A stretch of 64,000 nt of DNA from Eucommia ulmoides (GCA_016647705.1 CM028330.1:29902649-29966648); one strand, 5' to 3'. Numbered from the stretch's first letter, positions 36,901 through 49,609 are shown. Program-made: numbers and translations. Notes: generated by a model not told the origin, from the sequence alone.

Positions 36901-39489
36901 TCGATTCTGTTTCTGTTCTTCCCGAAAACCAGCCTTCTCTCTCTCTCTAATTCTTCACTGCCACCACCATCCAACCAACAAACGACGGAACCCACCACAC
37001 ACACAGACCCAGCAGCCCATACACTCACGCACAAAACTCCCACACGCACACAATATTATGCACATACACACACAAGGAAACACCAGCGGCGAGTTTCTCT
37101 CTGACTTACCACTGGCGACATCCCACCGGAGTGAACAACCACGCCGTCGATTGGACGGACAGCACACACACATCATACACACAATGAAACACACACACAT
37201 ACTCACGCTCAGAAATGCACACATACACACAATCATAGACACGATCATCACCACCACTGGCGACGAAACGACTCAACCCACACATATACCCACACTAAAA
37301 CAAACAGAGGAATCACCCACACACACACTTACCGATAGCGGCGACGATCACCCCAAATACCCATGCCGATGACGAGACACGCGCACCGATCCTCTCTCTC
37401 TCTCTCCTCCGGTTCTCCTCTCTCTCTGTTTCGTTTCCGTTTCTATTCTGTTTCCTTCTCATATTCTTTGTGTTTGTGTGGATGTATATATATATATATA
37501 TTTGTTATGGCAAAGGGGGAGCCCAAGTGGCCGGCTCCCAACCATTCATCCTTTTTTTTTTCTATTATATATATATAAATAGCTTCTTCAAGAAGCTTTG
37601 TTCAAATTCCACTTACACCCCTTTCATTTTAGTCTAGAATATTTATTTAACCCAATTCCTATTTTACATGTTTTGAAAATAACAATTTGACCCCTAAAAT
37701 TTTTAATTAAATAATTAATAACACTATTCCCACTGTTATTTCCGAAATGTTTTAAAATACAACTTAAATTATTCGCTTCAAGAACAATCGGGGTCTTACA
37801 AATGGTGTGTCATTCAAGAAATCTGCTTGAGAATCCTAGCACCCAAGACTTAGCTCGAGTTGTAGAAAGAAAAGCTAGTACTTCAAGTCTTGAGAAAATG
37901 AAGACCCCAATACTGGTATTTATAGGTTGGGGACCTGCGTATTCATCCATGCATAGGCTTAGCCAGCCTCTTCCTTGAGGAGTGGTTTGCGTAGGGGACT
38001 TGCTATCTTGTTTTGATCCTATTTAGCTTTGGATGAATTTGAGGTGTAAGGAAGAATTCTCAAAGATTTGGTAATCATTACCAAATAATTTCCTAGATTT
38101 GGTAATAATTGGAAATCATTACCAATCATTTCAATGCCTCAAATCCTATTGGTTTCACATGGGTTCATTAGTGGCACGATGTGACACTTCCAGTTCGGTT
38201 TATAGGCTAAGCGTACCGGTTAGTTTCACTACTTCGGTTTAGTTGCCATTAATGCTTTCAAGGTGCATTGTATTTAATCTCAATGATTCACTTGGAATTT
38301 AATGCACTATGATGACTCATTACTTGGTGATCACACATCCAGGTGTCTTCGGATCGAATCGGGTTAGTTTGCCTTGTAACCGACGGTTGGATTTCAAGAT
38401 TTCCAGTTAATCCTAAGATATTTTGAGACAATATCTAGATTCAATGAATCCACCCATTCCATGTCATCCCTAATCATTTAATTATTGATGGTATATGAAT
38501 TTAATGATCATTAAATTCATGGGTTAAGTGGCAAACCAAATAGGTTTGGTTTCGATAACTGGTAGTCACATTTTCAGGATTTTCAGTTAACTCTAAGATA
38601 TTTTGATCAAAAGATCTTGATACCTTGAATGTGAAATATCCATGTCATCCCAAGAATTTAATTTTTATGGGATGGACATTTAATGCACAATAAAATCCTG
38701 ACTTATGTGGCAAACCGAATTAGTTTAGTTTCGATAACGGTTCGTCACACCCTAAGTGTCATAGTTTCCGCCCTTAGATATTTATGTAAAGAATACATAA
38801 GGGTTTCTTGGTCATTTAAAATCTCCTATGTGGGAATTTAAATGATGGATAGGCCCTTGATTCATTGGGCCTAGGGTTGTTTGTCAAGACAACTTAGATT
38901 CGGTGTAATTCCAAACCAAGCCCAAGTCCTTAATCACCTTGTTGATTTAGGGCTTGTCATGACCTTTAAAATCCTTGATCATGGTTTCTTGGATTGTTTC
39001 TATATGGAATTTTATGAAATATAGATAATTAGAACAATTATGTTTTGTGTTAAACCGACAAAATTCAGTGATAATAAATGTTTCAGGTTTAGGGTAGCTA
39101 ACCAAGGTAATTATTTGAAATATCCTACAATTAAAGAGTATTTGATAAAAAAAAAAAAAAAAAAAAATGATTTTAATGAAAATCAACCTTTATAAATTTA
39201 TTTTAGGCCCTCTTAAGTTGTAGGATTTTCGAGGTTGACCAGAAACTTTTACTTAGCTGAATTTAGTCAAATTTAACAGTTTTCGTGTTTTCTTTTGTTT
39301 GTTTGTTGTTGTTTTTTTTTTTTTTTTTTTTTTTTTTTTGGTATTTTTGTATATTATACAGTGTGATCCAAGGTGGAAATTTATTTCTTATTTCCTAGAT
39401 TTAAAGTTTATCTGGACTTGTACTTGATTCGACAATAACTGGGCGGGACAAAATACAGTGGCTATAGCTTGATTGATGCATTTGCTATC

Positions 39490-41450
39490 TTAACTTCTTC
39501 CTTGACTTCATCGTAACTTAGTTATGGAATGTTCTCAACCAGGACGGTCCTGTACCGTCTAATATCAGAGGTAAAGGCCAGGTTAGCCAGCAAGTCTGCA
39601 TGCTTGTTCTCTTCTCTTGGAATCTTCTTGACGGGAACCTTAGAGACAAATAAAGAGCGTGGATTTACTTAGGTACGCCATCATCTTGGCTTCCTTTTCC
39701 TCTTATTCCCCATTGAACTAATTCTCTATTAGTATGGAATCGCAGTGGTGTTCAACCTCAATAGCACCAAGTTCCTTCAAAATTCTCAAAGACGAAATCA
39801 ATGCTTCATACTCGGCCTCATTGTTTGTTACTTTGAAACCAAGCCTTAGACAATACTCTAGAATGTCACCTGGTAGTAGAATATTACGTCGCTACTTTCA
39901 CCGTAAGTGTACGGGTCAAATTTTATAGAATGGGGAAAATTAAGAGTTGTCGTATCCACAAAGATTAGATTAAATTGTCACTGAGTAACACAATTATTAT
40001 AACCGAACTTTATTTAGGTGATAAAATTTGGATTTTTGTTTTTATAAAAAATATACGAAATTAACAATTAATTAAACTATAATACTAAGTATACTATATG
40101 GGAATAGATTATTTAGGGATTAAATTCATTTACGTATACATGTTTGATCCAATCTAGTTTACATTAATGACATTCAAATCTATCCAACAATCTAGGTATA
40201 GAAAACTAACTCACTACATCTCTCAAGTGTAAAGTGAATGAATATGTAACTTCACGTCAATACCGAAGTCCCCCTCAAGCATCTATAATACACTTGGTCA
40301 CATGAGTATCGCCCCAACCTCACAGATTGCTCACTTTCTAATGCCCTCCCGGGTCATTAGATCGTCGCGTTGTGCTTAAACCCTAATCCGAATTCGAGGT
40401 TACCTCTCCTAATTGTCAAACCCTGATTTCTCAATATATCTAAACAATCATATAAATGATTTGAAAGAATGGTAAACACAACCGAATAGGCAAGAACAAC
40501 TGTTAATGAAACAAAGATTAAAAAAATAACGTATATTAGTAAACTACATCAATCCCATAGATAATCAGTGTTTAGTTCTTGGCTATAACCATATATTCAA
40601 TGATAAACAATATATACATGTTCAAACAACCAAAAACAAGTTAAGAATAATTAAAAAACATAAGAGATAATAGCCATTATCTGAAGGTAACGTCCGTAAA
40701 AATCACTCCGATCTTGTTTCCTCTTCTCCAATTGAGTTTCTCCTCTTGGTTGGTTGAAAGCTCCTTTAAAACACTCCAAAAACACTCCCTAAATTTTCTT
40801 TGAATAATGGTAATGGATTGGAAACAAAAAGGGAACAAACAAAAATATCTAGAAAATATCTAAAACAGGTAGCTATTGACCACTACAACAGTGGGCATGT
40901 CGGTAGCCTTTTTGTTTTTTCACCGCTGTAGCAGTAAGCGATCAGAAGGATTTTGAACTCTCTGTTGTTTCACTGCTGCAGCAATGGGATGACCACTGTA
41001 GCGGTGAAACTGCTACTTTGAAACTTTGATCATTTTGATCGATTTTCCACCAATTTTCTCGTTTTTCGACCGTTTTTGCTCCTAACCCCTGTTTTGAACA
41101 AAAAAAAATAAAAAATTTAAACTTAATAAAAATACTCGAAAACTACCAAATTCAGTTTGGAAATAGATAAATAAAATTCACCTATCATTACCCTTGGGTA
41201 TGCAAATTACCACTTTGACCTCTCCACCTCCTTTGATTCAATAATCCGTCTATATGCCCCATCCAGCATTCAATCGAACCTTGGTCAGGGTTATGGGTGT
41301 GGTCCCTAAATGTTAGGCTTGTTCCTCTAGGAATGTAAATTTTGAGATAAAATCTACCAGCACCTACCCTTTGATGGTTGTGTGTGGGTGGCATTTAATA
41401 TGTAACTCCCCAAGCTCAACCGACCACTTTAGTAGTCATCCAAAGGTTTG
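39490..41450 (-). pseudogene. Tat-lineage RNase H remnant, split by a solo LTR
   Basis: RNase H removes the RNA strand during reverse transcription. To the right of the solo LTR: connection sequence VELGELHIKCHPHT and DFISKF, then the domain start around WMGHIDGLLNQ (41240-41260). To the left: LEYCLRLGFKVTNNEAEYEA (near 39790-39850), the most conserved part of the fold, then ADLLANLAF (near 39590). Broken; the insertion is described under 39871-41187. Confidence 0.8.
39871..41187 (-). mobile_element. Solo LTR, Athila-like family
   Basis: Plus-strand ends TGGTAGTAGAA and CACCTATCA; on the minus strand TGATAGGTGAATT...CTACCA. Flanked by TCACC (39866-39870) and TTACC (41188-41192), one mismatch in five. 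U3 words here are of the CACTGCTGTAGCAGTG kind (40915-41005). The leader block with ggtcgtt-like and gggtcattagatcg-like words is at 40290-40390. It lies within the RNase H remnant. Non-coding. Confidence 0.8.
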
Positions 41451-44389
41451 TGACTAATGTAATATAACCCCTTAAGGAGGCAACCGAAGGTCAAAAATAA
41501 ATTAAATCCTTCACAGCCGAATTTATACGGAGGCGAAATTTTCTCGCCTCCCAGGTACGTATTCTAAACCCCCCTTCATCAGCATCCTTTAATTTCATAT
41601 GTTGAGAATGATGATTGGGCCCCTGAGAACACTATCCGTTTGAAGTTTGGAAGTGATGTGTAGTATTGTATGTTAAATATTTTATTGTTTTCTTGTGTGC
41701 ATGTTTGTTTAAGTTAGTTTGTGTTTATTTGTTGTTGTTGTGTGCATGTTGAGTTTTGCATTCATCTGGGCCATTACCTGATGATGATATTACCCCCTAG
41801 TTATTTTTTAGGTCAAGGGTAATACCTATGCATATGTGTTTTGTGTGTTTGACAATACGTTTTGATGAAAATTATTGTAGATCCTAATTTGCATGAGTAC
41901 ATGGACTCAATGTATTTCGATTCAATTGATTTGAGGATAATTATCGATTAGCCAAACTGATGATAAATTAAGGATTCCAGAACCTAATTGAGGGGAATCT
42001 TGAGGCGAAATCCTAGGCGAGGTAGTTCAAGAGACGTGATTTAGGCATTCTTTTTGTCGGTTGAGCCTTTTTAAGCCTACCATGTTATATATTTATCCCT
42101 TGTAACCCTGCCGAAACCTAAATGCCAATTCAATTCTGAACACATAAGCAAATACCCTGTCCAGTTGATCTTTTTCCAAACCTATATCTCTGAATTAAAG
42201 GCACATTTGAGTGAATCAAGTTAGCATTCATATATGCTACTTGATGTGAGGGGTTGGGTTTAGGGAGAACTTCGGATTGGTTCGGTATTAATGTATTCAC
42301 TTGTCATTTTCTTCATCCTTTTTGCACACTCCTAAAATTGTAAAAATTCAAATAAGTTTGGGGGGTATGTTATGTGTCTAAAAAAAAAAGTTAAATTTCG
42401 TTTCTTTTGACAAGTGAGTACGTTGGTGTAAAATGTATGTTTATAATTGTTTCCAATTTTTCTATGGGGGTTCGAGAGTGAATGTGTTAAGCGTTGAGCC
42501 TTGGGTAACGTTAACCCATTTTCTATTCCGAAATACCCTTGGCCAAATATTCCAAAACTGAACCAAGTCCTTCTGATCTTTTTGAACGTCTAAGCCTACA
42601 TTAGTGGAGAGTGGACCCCAATCAGGCATATGAAAATCCTAGTCCTATACAGTCTAAGTCGTGAGTTTCATTGGTGGATAATCCAATCCGGTCTTGGATA
42701 GTTATATTATTGAGTCTCATACTAACACGTTTACAGGATCTAGAATGGCGTTTACCATTATTGAATGTCGAAATTCTAGAACACCATATGATGTGTTTTA
42801 CTGCCTGAACTCGATATGACTGGCGGTTGTTGAGGAAAAATGACTTGGTTGTTAGAAGAAGTCAAAACTCGCATATTGTTATATTTAGATTGTTTTTAGG
42901 TTGTTTGTTATTTAATTTCGTTGTGTTTTTCATTTTAGTGTGAGTGTTTTGCTCGAGAACTAGCAAAATTTCAAGTTTGGGGGTATTTGATAGGTGTGAT
43001 CTACCTATCTATTTTCAAACCAAACTAAGTTAGTTTTCCAGCGTTTTTATAGTATTTTATTACATTTTAATTACTTTTTATTCTTTTTGTATAAATCAGG
43101 TGTGTGAGGTAAAAAGGTAGGAAAATGGAATATAAACGATCAGATCGAACCAAGAACGATCGAAAAACAGTGGAAAAACAAGCATGAAAGTAAGATTCTA
43201 AAACGAAACCCACCACTGTGGTGTCAAATCTCCACTGCAGCGATGAAAATGTAGAGAGGGCCAATTCTTGGTGGACATCCACCTCCGCAACAGTGAAACT
43301 GTAGGATGGTCACCAAATCCACCGCTGTCTTCACCGCCTAGGCAATCACTTAACCAACCTACCCACCGCCGTGGCGATCACCTCTGCATAGATTACATTT
43401 TTTTTTAGATATGTTTAAGATATTTTCCCTATTTAAGCCATCATCCTCCCTCATTTTCAGCCCTCTCTTGCATGCTACCACCCTAAAACATATCTAGGGG
43501 TAGGTTGAGGAGTTTTAGGAGGAGAGCTCACAACTCAAAGGAGAAAAAGAAGAGGAAACGATTGTTAGACGATTCAAGCGCCAAATCTTCAGATATAGGC
43601 TAAGTTCTTTGGCTGCTTCCTTTATTTCTTTAACTTAGGAATTTGTGAGCATGTTTAGCTCATGCTTTATTGTAAATACGGTTATGGCCATTAGTTAAAG
43701 GTGGATTGTTTAGGGATTAACAATATATTTATAAATATATGATTCGTATGATTTCGATGTTTCGTTTATGTTTGTTCTTCGAAGTTTGATTGTGTTTATC
43801 ATTATTCTATGCATGTATGCTTGTTTAGATATATCAATAATACGGGGTTTAACACTCGGAGAGGTAACCCCGGCTTCGGACTAGGTTAAACACAACACAA
43901 CGATCCAATAACCCGAGAGAGAGTTGGAGAGTGTGCAATCGATGACGTTGGGGCAAGACTCACGTGACTTAGGGTCGTTAAGATGTTGAGCGGGATTTAT
44001 TCGTTAACACAAAGTTGCGTATTCTCTTGTCTTACACTTGGGAGAGGTGGTGGGGGAGTTTATGAACCGATATTGTCAAATAGGTTAAACACCGTAAACG
44101 TAAGTCAAACGAGATCGAACATGTATTTGTAAACCAAGTTAATCTCTAGACAATTATTTTCCCCAAAACATCTCATTATATTAGTATAGATAATTTAGTT
44201 AATTAGTTTAGTTTAATATAAATTTCATACATTCTTTTTAGCCTAAATAAAATTAGGTCATGACAATTATGGTACTCGATAATAACGACAACCAATCACT
44301 ATGGACACGATACCCTTACTCTCCCTACCTATACTAAAACTTGACACATACACTTGCGGTGAAAGTAGCGACGTATTTACGCGCTACCA
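41450..44389 (+). mobile_element. Athila-like element fragment: interior 3' part, polypurine tract and LTR
   Basis: The interior (about 41450-42987) aligns with 57280-59975 of the element at 55179 (shared taaggaggcaacc, ctcgcctcccagg, gattgaggggaa and gtgagtacgt words) without the PIF/Harbinger insert, so it shows the empty site for that insert near 41957. A purine tract aagtttgggggta precedes the LTR (42988-44389), which begins TGATAGGTGTG and ends GCGCTACCA. LTR U3 words include CACCACTGTGGTG (near 43205). No coding capacity is seen in the interior. Only one LTR present; broken. It lies between the RT and RNase H remnants of the Tat-lineage fossil. Confidence 0.8.
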
Positions 44390-44394
44390 ACATC

Positions 44395-45093
44395 AAAGAA
44401 CTATCGTAGGTCAGCCATGTGGTCCCTGACCATTTTTATTGTGACGATCATGCCGTCAATATAGACCTCCATGGTCTTTTTATGCAAGTCAGCAAACATC
44501 TTTTTCACCAGCCTTTGGTAGGTTGCTCTGATGTTCTTGAGGCCAAATGGAATGACCTTATAGCATTAAAGGCCCTTGTTGGTGATAAATGTCATTATCC
44601 CTTTCTTAGAAGGCTATATGCTGATCTGGCTATACCCTAAGAAAGCATCGAGAAAGCTTAGTGACTCGTAGATGACTGTAGTGTCCACAATCACATCGAT
44701 CTTTAGGAGAAGGAAACAGTTTTTTGGATAAGCCTTGTTGAGTTCAATGACATCTATGCACGTGCATCATTTTCTCATCTTTCAGTTTACTAAACAATGT
44801 CTTCCAACCAAAGAGAAAAGTTGATTTCTTCAATAGTGCTTGCGTCCAGTATCTTTTTAGATTTCTCTCCAATTTTGGCTTGCCTCTCTGGAATAAACTT
44901 TTATCATTTTTCTAGGTTGGGCCATGTACAACCATTGTATAGAGATATTGGAATCTATTACGGGTAGATCGGCATGCGACGAAGCAAACAAGTCGTGGTT
45001 CAATTTCAGTAGCTCAACCAGCTGGTCCTTTTTGTCCCCATTAGGGTTTTCTCGATCTGGACTATTCGGTTCGATTCCAACGGGTGTATCCAA
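44395..45093 (-). pseudogene. Tat-lineage reverse transcriptase remnant
   Basis: Copies element RNA into DNA. Visible parts in order on the minus strand: linker DQLVELLKLNHDLFASSHAD (near 44985-45040), DLNKAYPKNCFLLLKID (near 44690-44750), LSFLDAFLGYSQI (near 44640), VIPFGLKNIRATYQRLVKKM (near 44500-44560) with the conserved PFGLKNA-like motif, and the catalytic-loop region MEVYIDGMIV (near 44455). Broken, several breaks; the left side runs into the Athila-like fragment. Confidence 0.85.
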
Positions 45094-45476
45094 ACTTCTT
45101 TTGGTTCTTCGTCAAGACAATGTCGCGGTTAATTGGGTTGTTCAATTCGAGGGTCTAAGATGTCCCCTATTTTAGGGCCTTCCACTATATCCCCTAGTAA
45201 GAAGTCTTTATCGACCTACTTGTCCTTAGATTACTATTTGGTGGATTGTGCTTCTAGGATCCACATTTTAGCTATAAAGCACTCCCGAGCCACTTTTTGA
45301 CTCTTGTGTACCTCACTAATGCCATTTTGGGTTGGGAACTTTAACATCAGCTAGTACATTTATGTAACAGCCCTTAAGGCATTCAGGCACGATCTTTTGA
45401 TGATTTGTATTGTATGTCGATGGATAGTCCACTACCATGCATCGCGTGTCAATGGCGGAATGCTTTGGTTCCTTAT

Positions 45477-45800
45477 CTACTGTGATATGAAGCGTGATCT
45501 AGCCGAGGGCTTCCTAGTTTCTCCTCCGAAATTGACCAGAGAGGTTACCATCGGGTTCAGTTGGTTGCGGTTGATCCCCATTCTGTTGAAGGCAGTCAAG
45601 TAGAGTATTAACATTGAGTTGTCACTATCAACTAACATCCACCTCACATTGTCGTTGGCGATTTGCAGGTTAACCACCAATTTATGATCATGGGCCATGT
45701 GGACCCCTTGTAAATCATCTCTAGTAAAAGCAAGAGTCTCTCTCTCAGCTAGAGGCTTCTTCGAAAATTGGAACACATACTGCTTCGACAAGCGCTTTCT
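45477..45800 (-). pseudogene. Tat-lineage aspartic protease remnant
   Basis: Cuts the polyprotein in an intact element. Minus-strand reading shows LAFTRDDLQGVHMAHDHKLV, then VNLQIANDNVRWMLVDSDNS and NPMVTSLVNFGGETRKPS, matching the usual Tat order of a ..HDDALVV.. segment, the active-site loop region and a VGFGG segment. Lies between gag and RT as expected. Broken. Confidence 0.75.
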
Positions 45801-46183
45801 GTGCCAAGCACTAACTTTATACTTAGTCTTGGATGGTCCTCCAGAAGAGAATCCACCATAGATCGTGTGGATGTCACCTCGAACCTCATATCTTCCTCTT
45901 TATTTGTCAAGGCTTTGCTCACCTTAACCTCCTTCGGCGGTGAATCTTTTGAGGTGGCCTCTTCGAATGAACTATTATATCTCATTTTTAAGGTCATAGC
46001 TTCTATCAGTGGTGTAACCATGACTTCAGTGGAAGTCGCACCACTTGTCCATGATGATGGCCTTTCCTTGGCCCTTTATTGGTTGAGGCCGTTTGAGTAG
46101 TTTCTTATCATTGATCTGCATAAAGATCATTCCTAGTAGGGAGTTAAGCGTGTAGTTGGAGAAGTACCGAGGAGATCTATTTC

Positions 46184-47306
46184 TTACAAACTTTTTTTGA
46201 CGCTGCATCTTTTTGTCTTATTTACCATTTTCTTTGACTCGAAGTCATTTCTCTCGGACTTGTTGTTATCAAGCTCTTCAACTTTCTTCTTCTCATTGGC
46301 GTCTTCCTCTTTCTCGGCTCGGGCCCAATAGATGTCCTCTGCGATGATAAACTCGGTGGAGAATGATAAGGCCACGACCAAAGACGTCAATGGGGCACGG
46401 GCCATTTCCTGTAAGAAAGGGCTCGTTCGTACTGGTTCCATTAAGGCATCTACTTCTACCTCATCGTTGGGCTCTTCAATTTGATCGGACTCGTGATAGA
46501 ACCTTTCAGTATAGGCTTCCAGTCTTTCGTCCTTCCTTTGTCTCATTGACATAAGATGCAACGAGTTTTTGGCCCACTGTTTGCCATTCACAAACCCTTG
46601 TGTAAAAGTAACGCTAAAAGATTCAAAGAATTCAAAATTATCTGGCTTTAGGTCCTTGTACCATTTGCGCACTACACCAGAAAGGGTGACGTAGAAGACT
46701 TAGCGCTTCTTCTAGTTTGATGCCCTTCAAAGGTCCAAATGTGAATGGCAGGTGTCGAGTTCCTCCATTGGGTCGGAATCTCCCTAGTACTTCCCGATCT
46801 AGGATGACATCTCGAAATTAGTTGGGATTGTCTCTCACAGCACGCGCGTAGTAAACGAAGAAATATTCCAATTTATTATCTCGTAGATGTTCTATTCCTT
46901 TCCAATCTACTCAAGTTTTTCGTTGATGGTCTTGACCTGCTGATGCAAGTCTTTGTCGGCTTATTGATGTAGTTCAACGCTCTCCATGTAGATCATTCCT
47001 AGCTCCTATCGGAGGTCGCACTATGTGAGGTAGCATTTTTCTTCCTAATGCTGCGCACTCTGGGTTCTTCGTCCCACATCTAAGATGAGTTGCGCCTCAT
47101 TGATGGGTGGTGCAAACCCTTATGGAATAGGTGGCAGCAGAGGGAGTTGACTTGGATCAAACTGTCCAATAAAGTACCAAAAAATTTGGGAGAATCTCTG
47201 AGTTCTCTCGTTATTCCATCAAGAGTAATGGCAATCCCCCTGATGGGCCAACTTCGTCAGCAGCCCTACAGAGTGGTTGCCTCTTGCTTTCACCTTCGTT
47301 AGTCAT
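46184..47306 (-). pseudogene. Tat-lineage gag remnant
   Basis: Gag forms the particle in intact elements. The frame seems to begin MTNEGESKRQPLC near 47306. The Retrotrans_gag core is clear at 46672-46300: RKWYKDLKPDNFEFFESFSV, then SMRQRKDERLEAYTERFYHE, followed by a charged, lysine and glutamate rich tail (46184-46320). Broken, several breaks. Confidence 0.75.
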
Positions 47307-47394
47307 GATTCCAGACCTCACATTGACCATTTAATTAATGAAGTTTGTGAGAACAAAAGTATGTCATTCCCACAGAACACGTTACTTATGAGGT

Positions 47395-47877
47395 CCGGGG
47401 GGACAAAATGTCCTCTAGGTTTTTTCATTTTTCCTCAAGTGAGGTACTGGAAAAATAATGCACTGCGGGTGTTCCTGCTGGCATTGTACCTCCGGTGTAA
47501 GAATTAGTCGAGAGTTCTAAACAGGAATTTAGCTGTGTGGGTTTGATTGCAAAGAAATGTGTACCTTATACATCCTTTGTTCGGATATTTATAGGTGAGA
47601 GAAGACTTGTTTGGAAAGTCCTCCTTCATTCTCGGTGCACCATTATGGTGATTGTGTTGATCTCAAATTTGTTACTATAGAGATGGCGGTGATTGGTGGA
47701 GATCGTTGAGCCGTTACCTAGAGAAAGTAGTGGTCCTTTTCTTACCAAGAAGAGATAGTGCAGACAGATTTAGAGCAGGAGTGCGCTTTGTGACGCATGA
47801 ACCTATACGGGTGAGGAGAGGGGGTCGGGTCAATTTGGCAGATTTAGAGTCCCTGTGCCAGTCGTTTATTTGTGACA
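47395..47877 (-). repeat. Probable 5' LTR of the Tat-lineage fossil
   Basis: Minus-strand start TGTCACAAATAAACGAC at 47877, TATA box cctataaata (47587-47596) and an end near 47395 before the leader. No second copy is available in the window for comparison, so both ends are estimates. Confidence 0.45.
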
Positions 47878-48164
47878 CGTGACGTCCTTTTAGGTCCAAT
47901 CAAATTTTCCCTCGTCACTTTGGAATATGTTTATGCTATCCATTGTTGGTAGTAAAAATATTATATTTATTTCTTTATAAATTAATAAATAAATAATAAA
48001 AAATAACTAATTAAATACAAATATAAATTTAAAGTGTACAAAAAATAATTTTATTTAACCATTTTAGAAATAAAAATATAAAATTATTTGATGAAAATTT
48101 TCTTTGGAAAAACTTATATAATTCAATTTCATTCTTCCAATCCTCTCAAATTAATTCAATATTG

Positions 48165-48200
<36 letters not shown>

Positions 48201-49100
48201 CTAACTAAACTTGATTTATTATATAAATGGGCTAAATTATGATTTGATTTTTATAAATTTAGTAGGTATTCTATACCAACCATACAATATTTTATCCATT
48301 AATTTAACCAAACAAATCTTTTGGCCGTTTTGTTAAAATCTTTATTTGCCATATGAATGGATAAAAATGATAGACAGGTGGGGGCGGTTTCTTCAACAGA
48401 AGCTTTTCCTGAAAAAGGAAGATACGTACACAATGGGTATGGATGGATGGTGAAAACAGGATATCCCCAACCATTCATAACTCAGACTTGGTTCATTGAT
48501 TGGATAGATGTGATTGATGTAAATTGCATTTCAGCCCCTAATTATATTCAGTTTTATACTAGCCTGGTACTTGATAGATGTGATTGATAATAGACATGCA
48601 TAAATTACACTTCACTACCTAATATTATTCTGTTTTATACTAGCCTCTAAACTACAATTCTTCATAATCTGAACTCAAACTATGAACCTTTTCCGGTCCG
48701 GTGTACTATTGACAAGTAGGGTGGCAACGATCAGATTTGAATTCTAATTGTTTGAGCTCAGATTATGTACTTGAGTCTTGATTTATATGTTGAGTTTGAG
48801 AACTGAATTCAATTCAACGTTTAATTTTGTATTCGAACTTGTTTGTTTAATTATTCGAATAATTGTTCACAAGTTACAAAGTTTGGTTAGGAAAGTATGA
48901 TTAGATGGTGTTTGTCAATATTATTGAGGTGTTGATGAGCTTTAAGAAGGCAAGTTTCAAGTGTGGTTGTTTACAAATTGAGTTTTACTTGTTTATTACA
49001 TGGAACGAATTTAAAACAATTCACAGATCCGACAATGTATTAATTTATTATTTATATTTACTCGTTTTAGTCATTTACATCTATGTATATGTTGAATTTT
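47878..49100. other. AT-rich spacer, possible old host flank
   Basis: Contains a 34-base poly-A run (48165-48198) and an imperfect tandem duplication of about 110 bp around ttttatactagcct (about 48490-48650). A short plus-strand frame (48357-48587, starting MDKNDRQVGAVSSTEAFPEK) has no recognisable family and overlaps the duplication; I do not call it a gene. Confidence 0.5.
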
Positions 49101-49310
49101 GTTGTAATATTTAATATTTTCATCAATACATTTTTATCATTTAGCATTTTCTATTAATGTCATGTTGGCCAATTTAATATTTTCATTTATTTCATTAAGT
49201 AGTCCATTTATTCGGATCATATTCTTCTTAATTTAGCCTACAGTATGTCTATATAATAGAAGTCTTGATCTTTATTGTATACGATTATTACATAAAAAAA
49301 AATCTTACTA
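49100..49310 (+). repeat. Left direct repeat flanking the 29-bp minisatellite
   Basis: Shares with 50110-50335 the order ttttcatcaata, attttctatta, ggccaatttaata-like, attaagtagtccatttattcgg, atattcttct, and attgtatacgattattac. Roughly three-quarters identical by eye. Confidence 0.6.
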
Positions 49311-49609
49311 ACTAAATCTTTTTCAATTATCAAAACGTGCAAAGAGAAAATGAATAGGAGGCTTATGGGAAAAGGAGAATCCTAGCTCTTTGTGCCTCAC
49401 ACTACCTTCCGGCCACCGCCTTCTTGCAACGACGAATCTCTTTCCAATGACTGTCTTCCTGCGGCAGCAAACTTTCTTCCGGCCGCTGACATTGTTGGAC
49501 CTCTATTCATTGGTGGTACTACCTTCTCCTTCCCCTCAAGTTGGCCCTTCTCTCTAATGGTTTCTCTCACGACGGTTATTCGACTTCCAATTCTCGCACA
49601 TTGGTCGTC

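Larger units (their letters stand above)
35216..37800 (-). mobile_element. Solo LTR, chromovirus-type family
   Basis: Perfect TSD AATGG (35211-35215 and 37801-37805). Begins TGTCACGACCC and ends GGGGTCTTACA on the plus strand. Holds the gtaggggacc block, a hairpin array (35800-35960), a CA-rich region (36960-37330), and a run of CCGCCTAGGCG words (36735-36900) otherwise seen in Athila-like LTRs. No coding sequence. It lies in the right Tat/Ogre-like LTR, whose sequence continues unbroken on both sides. Confidence 0.93.
33590..39466 (-). mobile_element. Tat/Ogre-like LTR (right arm of the head-to-head pair)
   Basis: Reverse complement of the left arm: starts tatagccactgtattttgtc (minus, at 39466) and ends ctagg at 33590. 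About 3.3 kb without the solo LTR 35216-37800. It holds two hairpin repeats on the minus strand (34015-34190), a TATA box at 37917-37926, a (GT)n tract (34618-34646), and a poly-T tract (39311-39339). Beyond 39466 lies Tat-lineage pol sequence on the same strand, without the purine tract seen on the left. Broken or rearranged. Confidence 0.6.
39467..47877 (-). mobile_element. Tat-lineage Ty3/gypsy gag-pol fossil, minus strand, split by two insertions
   Basis: Right to left: a 5' LTR-like region (about 47395-47877, TATA box at 47587-47594), a leader with a gttctgtgggaa word like the start of the usual Tat interior, gag (47306 to about 46180), protease (about 45790-45480), reverse transcriptase (about 45093-44395) and RNase H (about 41450-39500). 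An Athila-like fragment with LTR (about 41450-44389) lies between RT and RNase H, and a solo LTR (39871-41187) within RNase H. Integrase was not seen. Broken, with many breaks. The order gag-PR-RT-RNase H and the wording fit the RIRE2/Retand side of the Tat lineage. Confidence 0.75.

Noticed and set aside
44390-44394. ACATC as a TSD of the Athila-like fragment at 41450-44389
   Set aside because: No matching five bases were found at the left border near 41450, so the left end may not be a true element end.
48165-48198. A 34-base poly-A run as the tail of a retrogene or LINE/SINE
   Set aside because: No coding or LINE/SINE-like sequence precedes it and no TSD pair could be found; microsatellite-like expansion is simpler.
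48357-48587. A 76-codon plus-strand frame (MDKNDRQVGAVSSTEAFPEK...) as a host exon
   Set aside because: No family recognised, no splice context I can defend, and its 3' part overlaps a local tandem duplication. It stays possible but unsupported.
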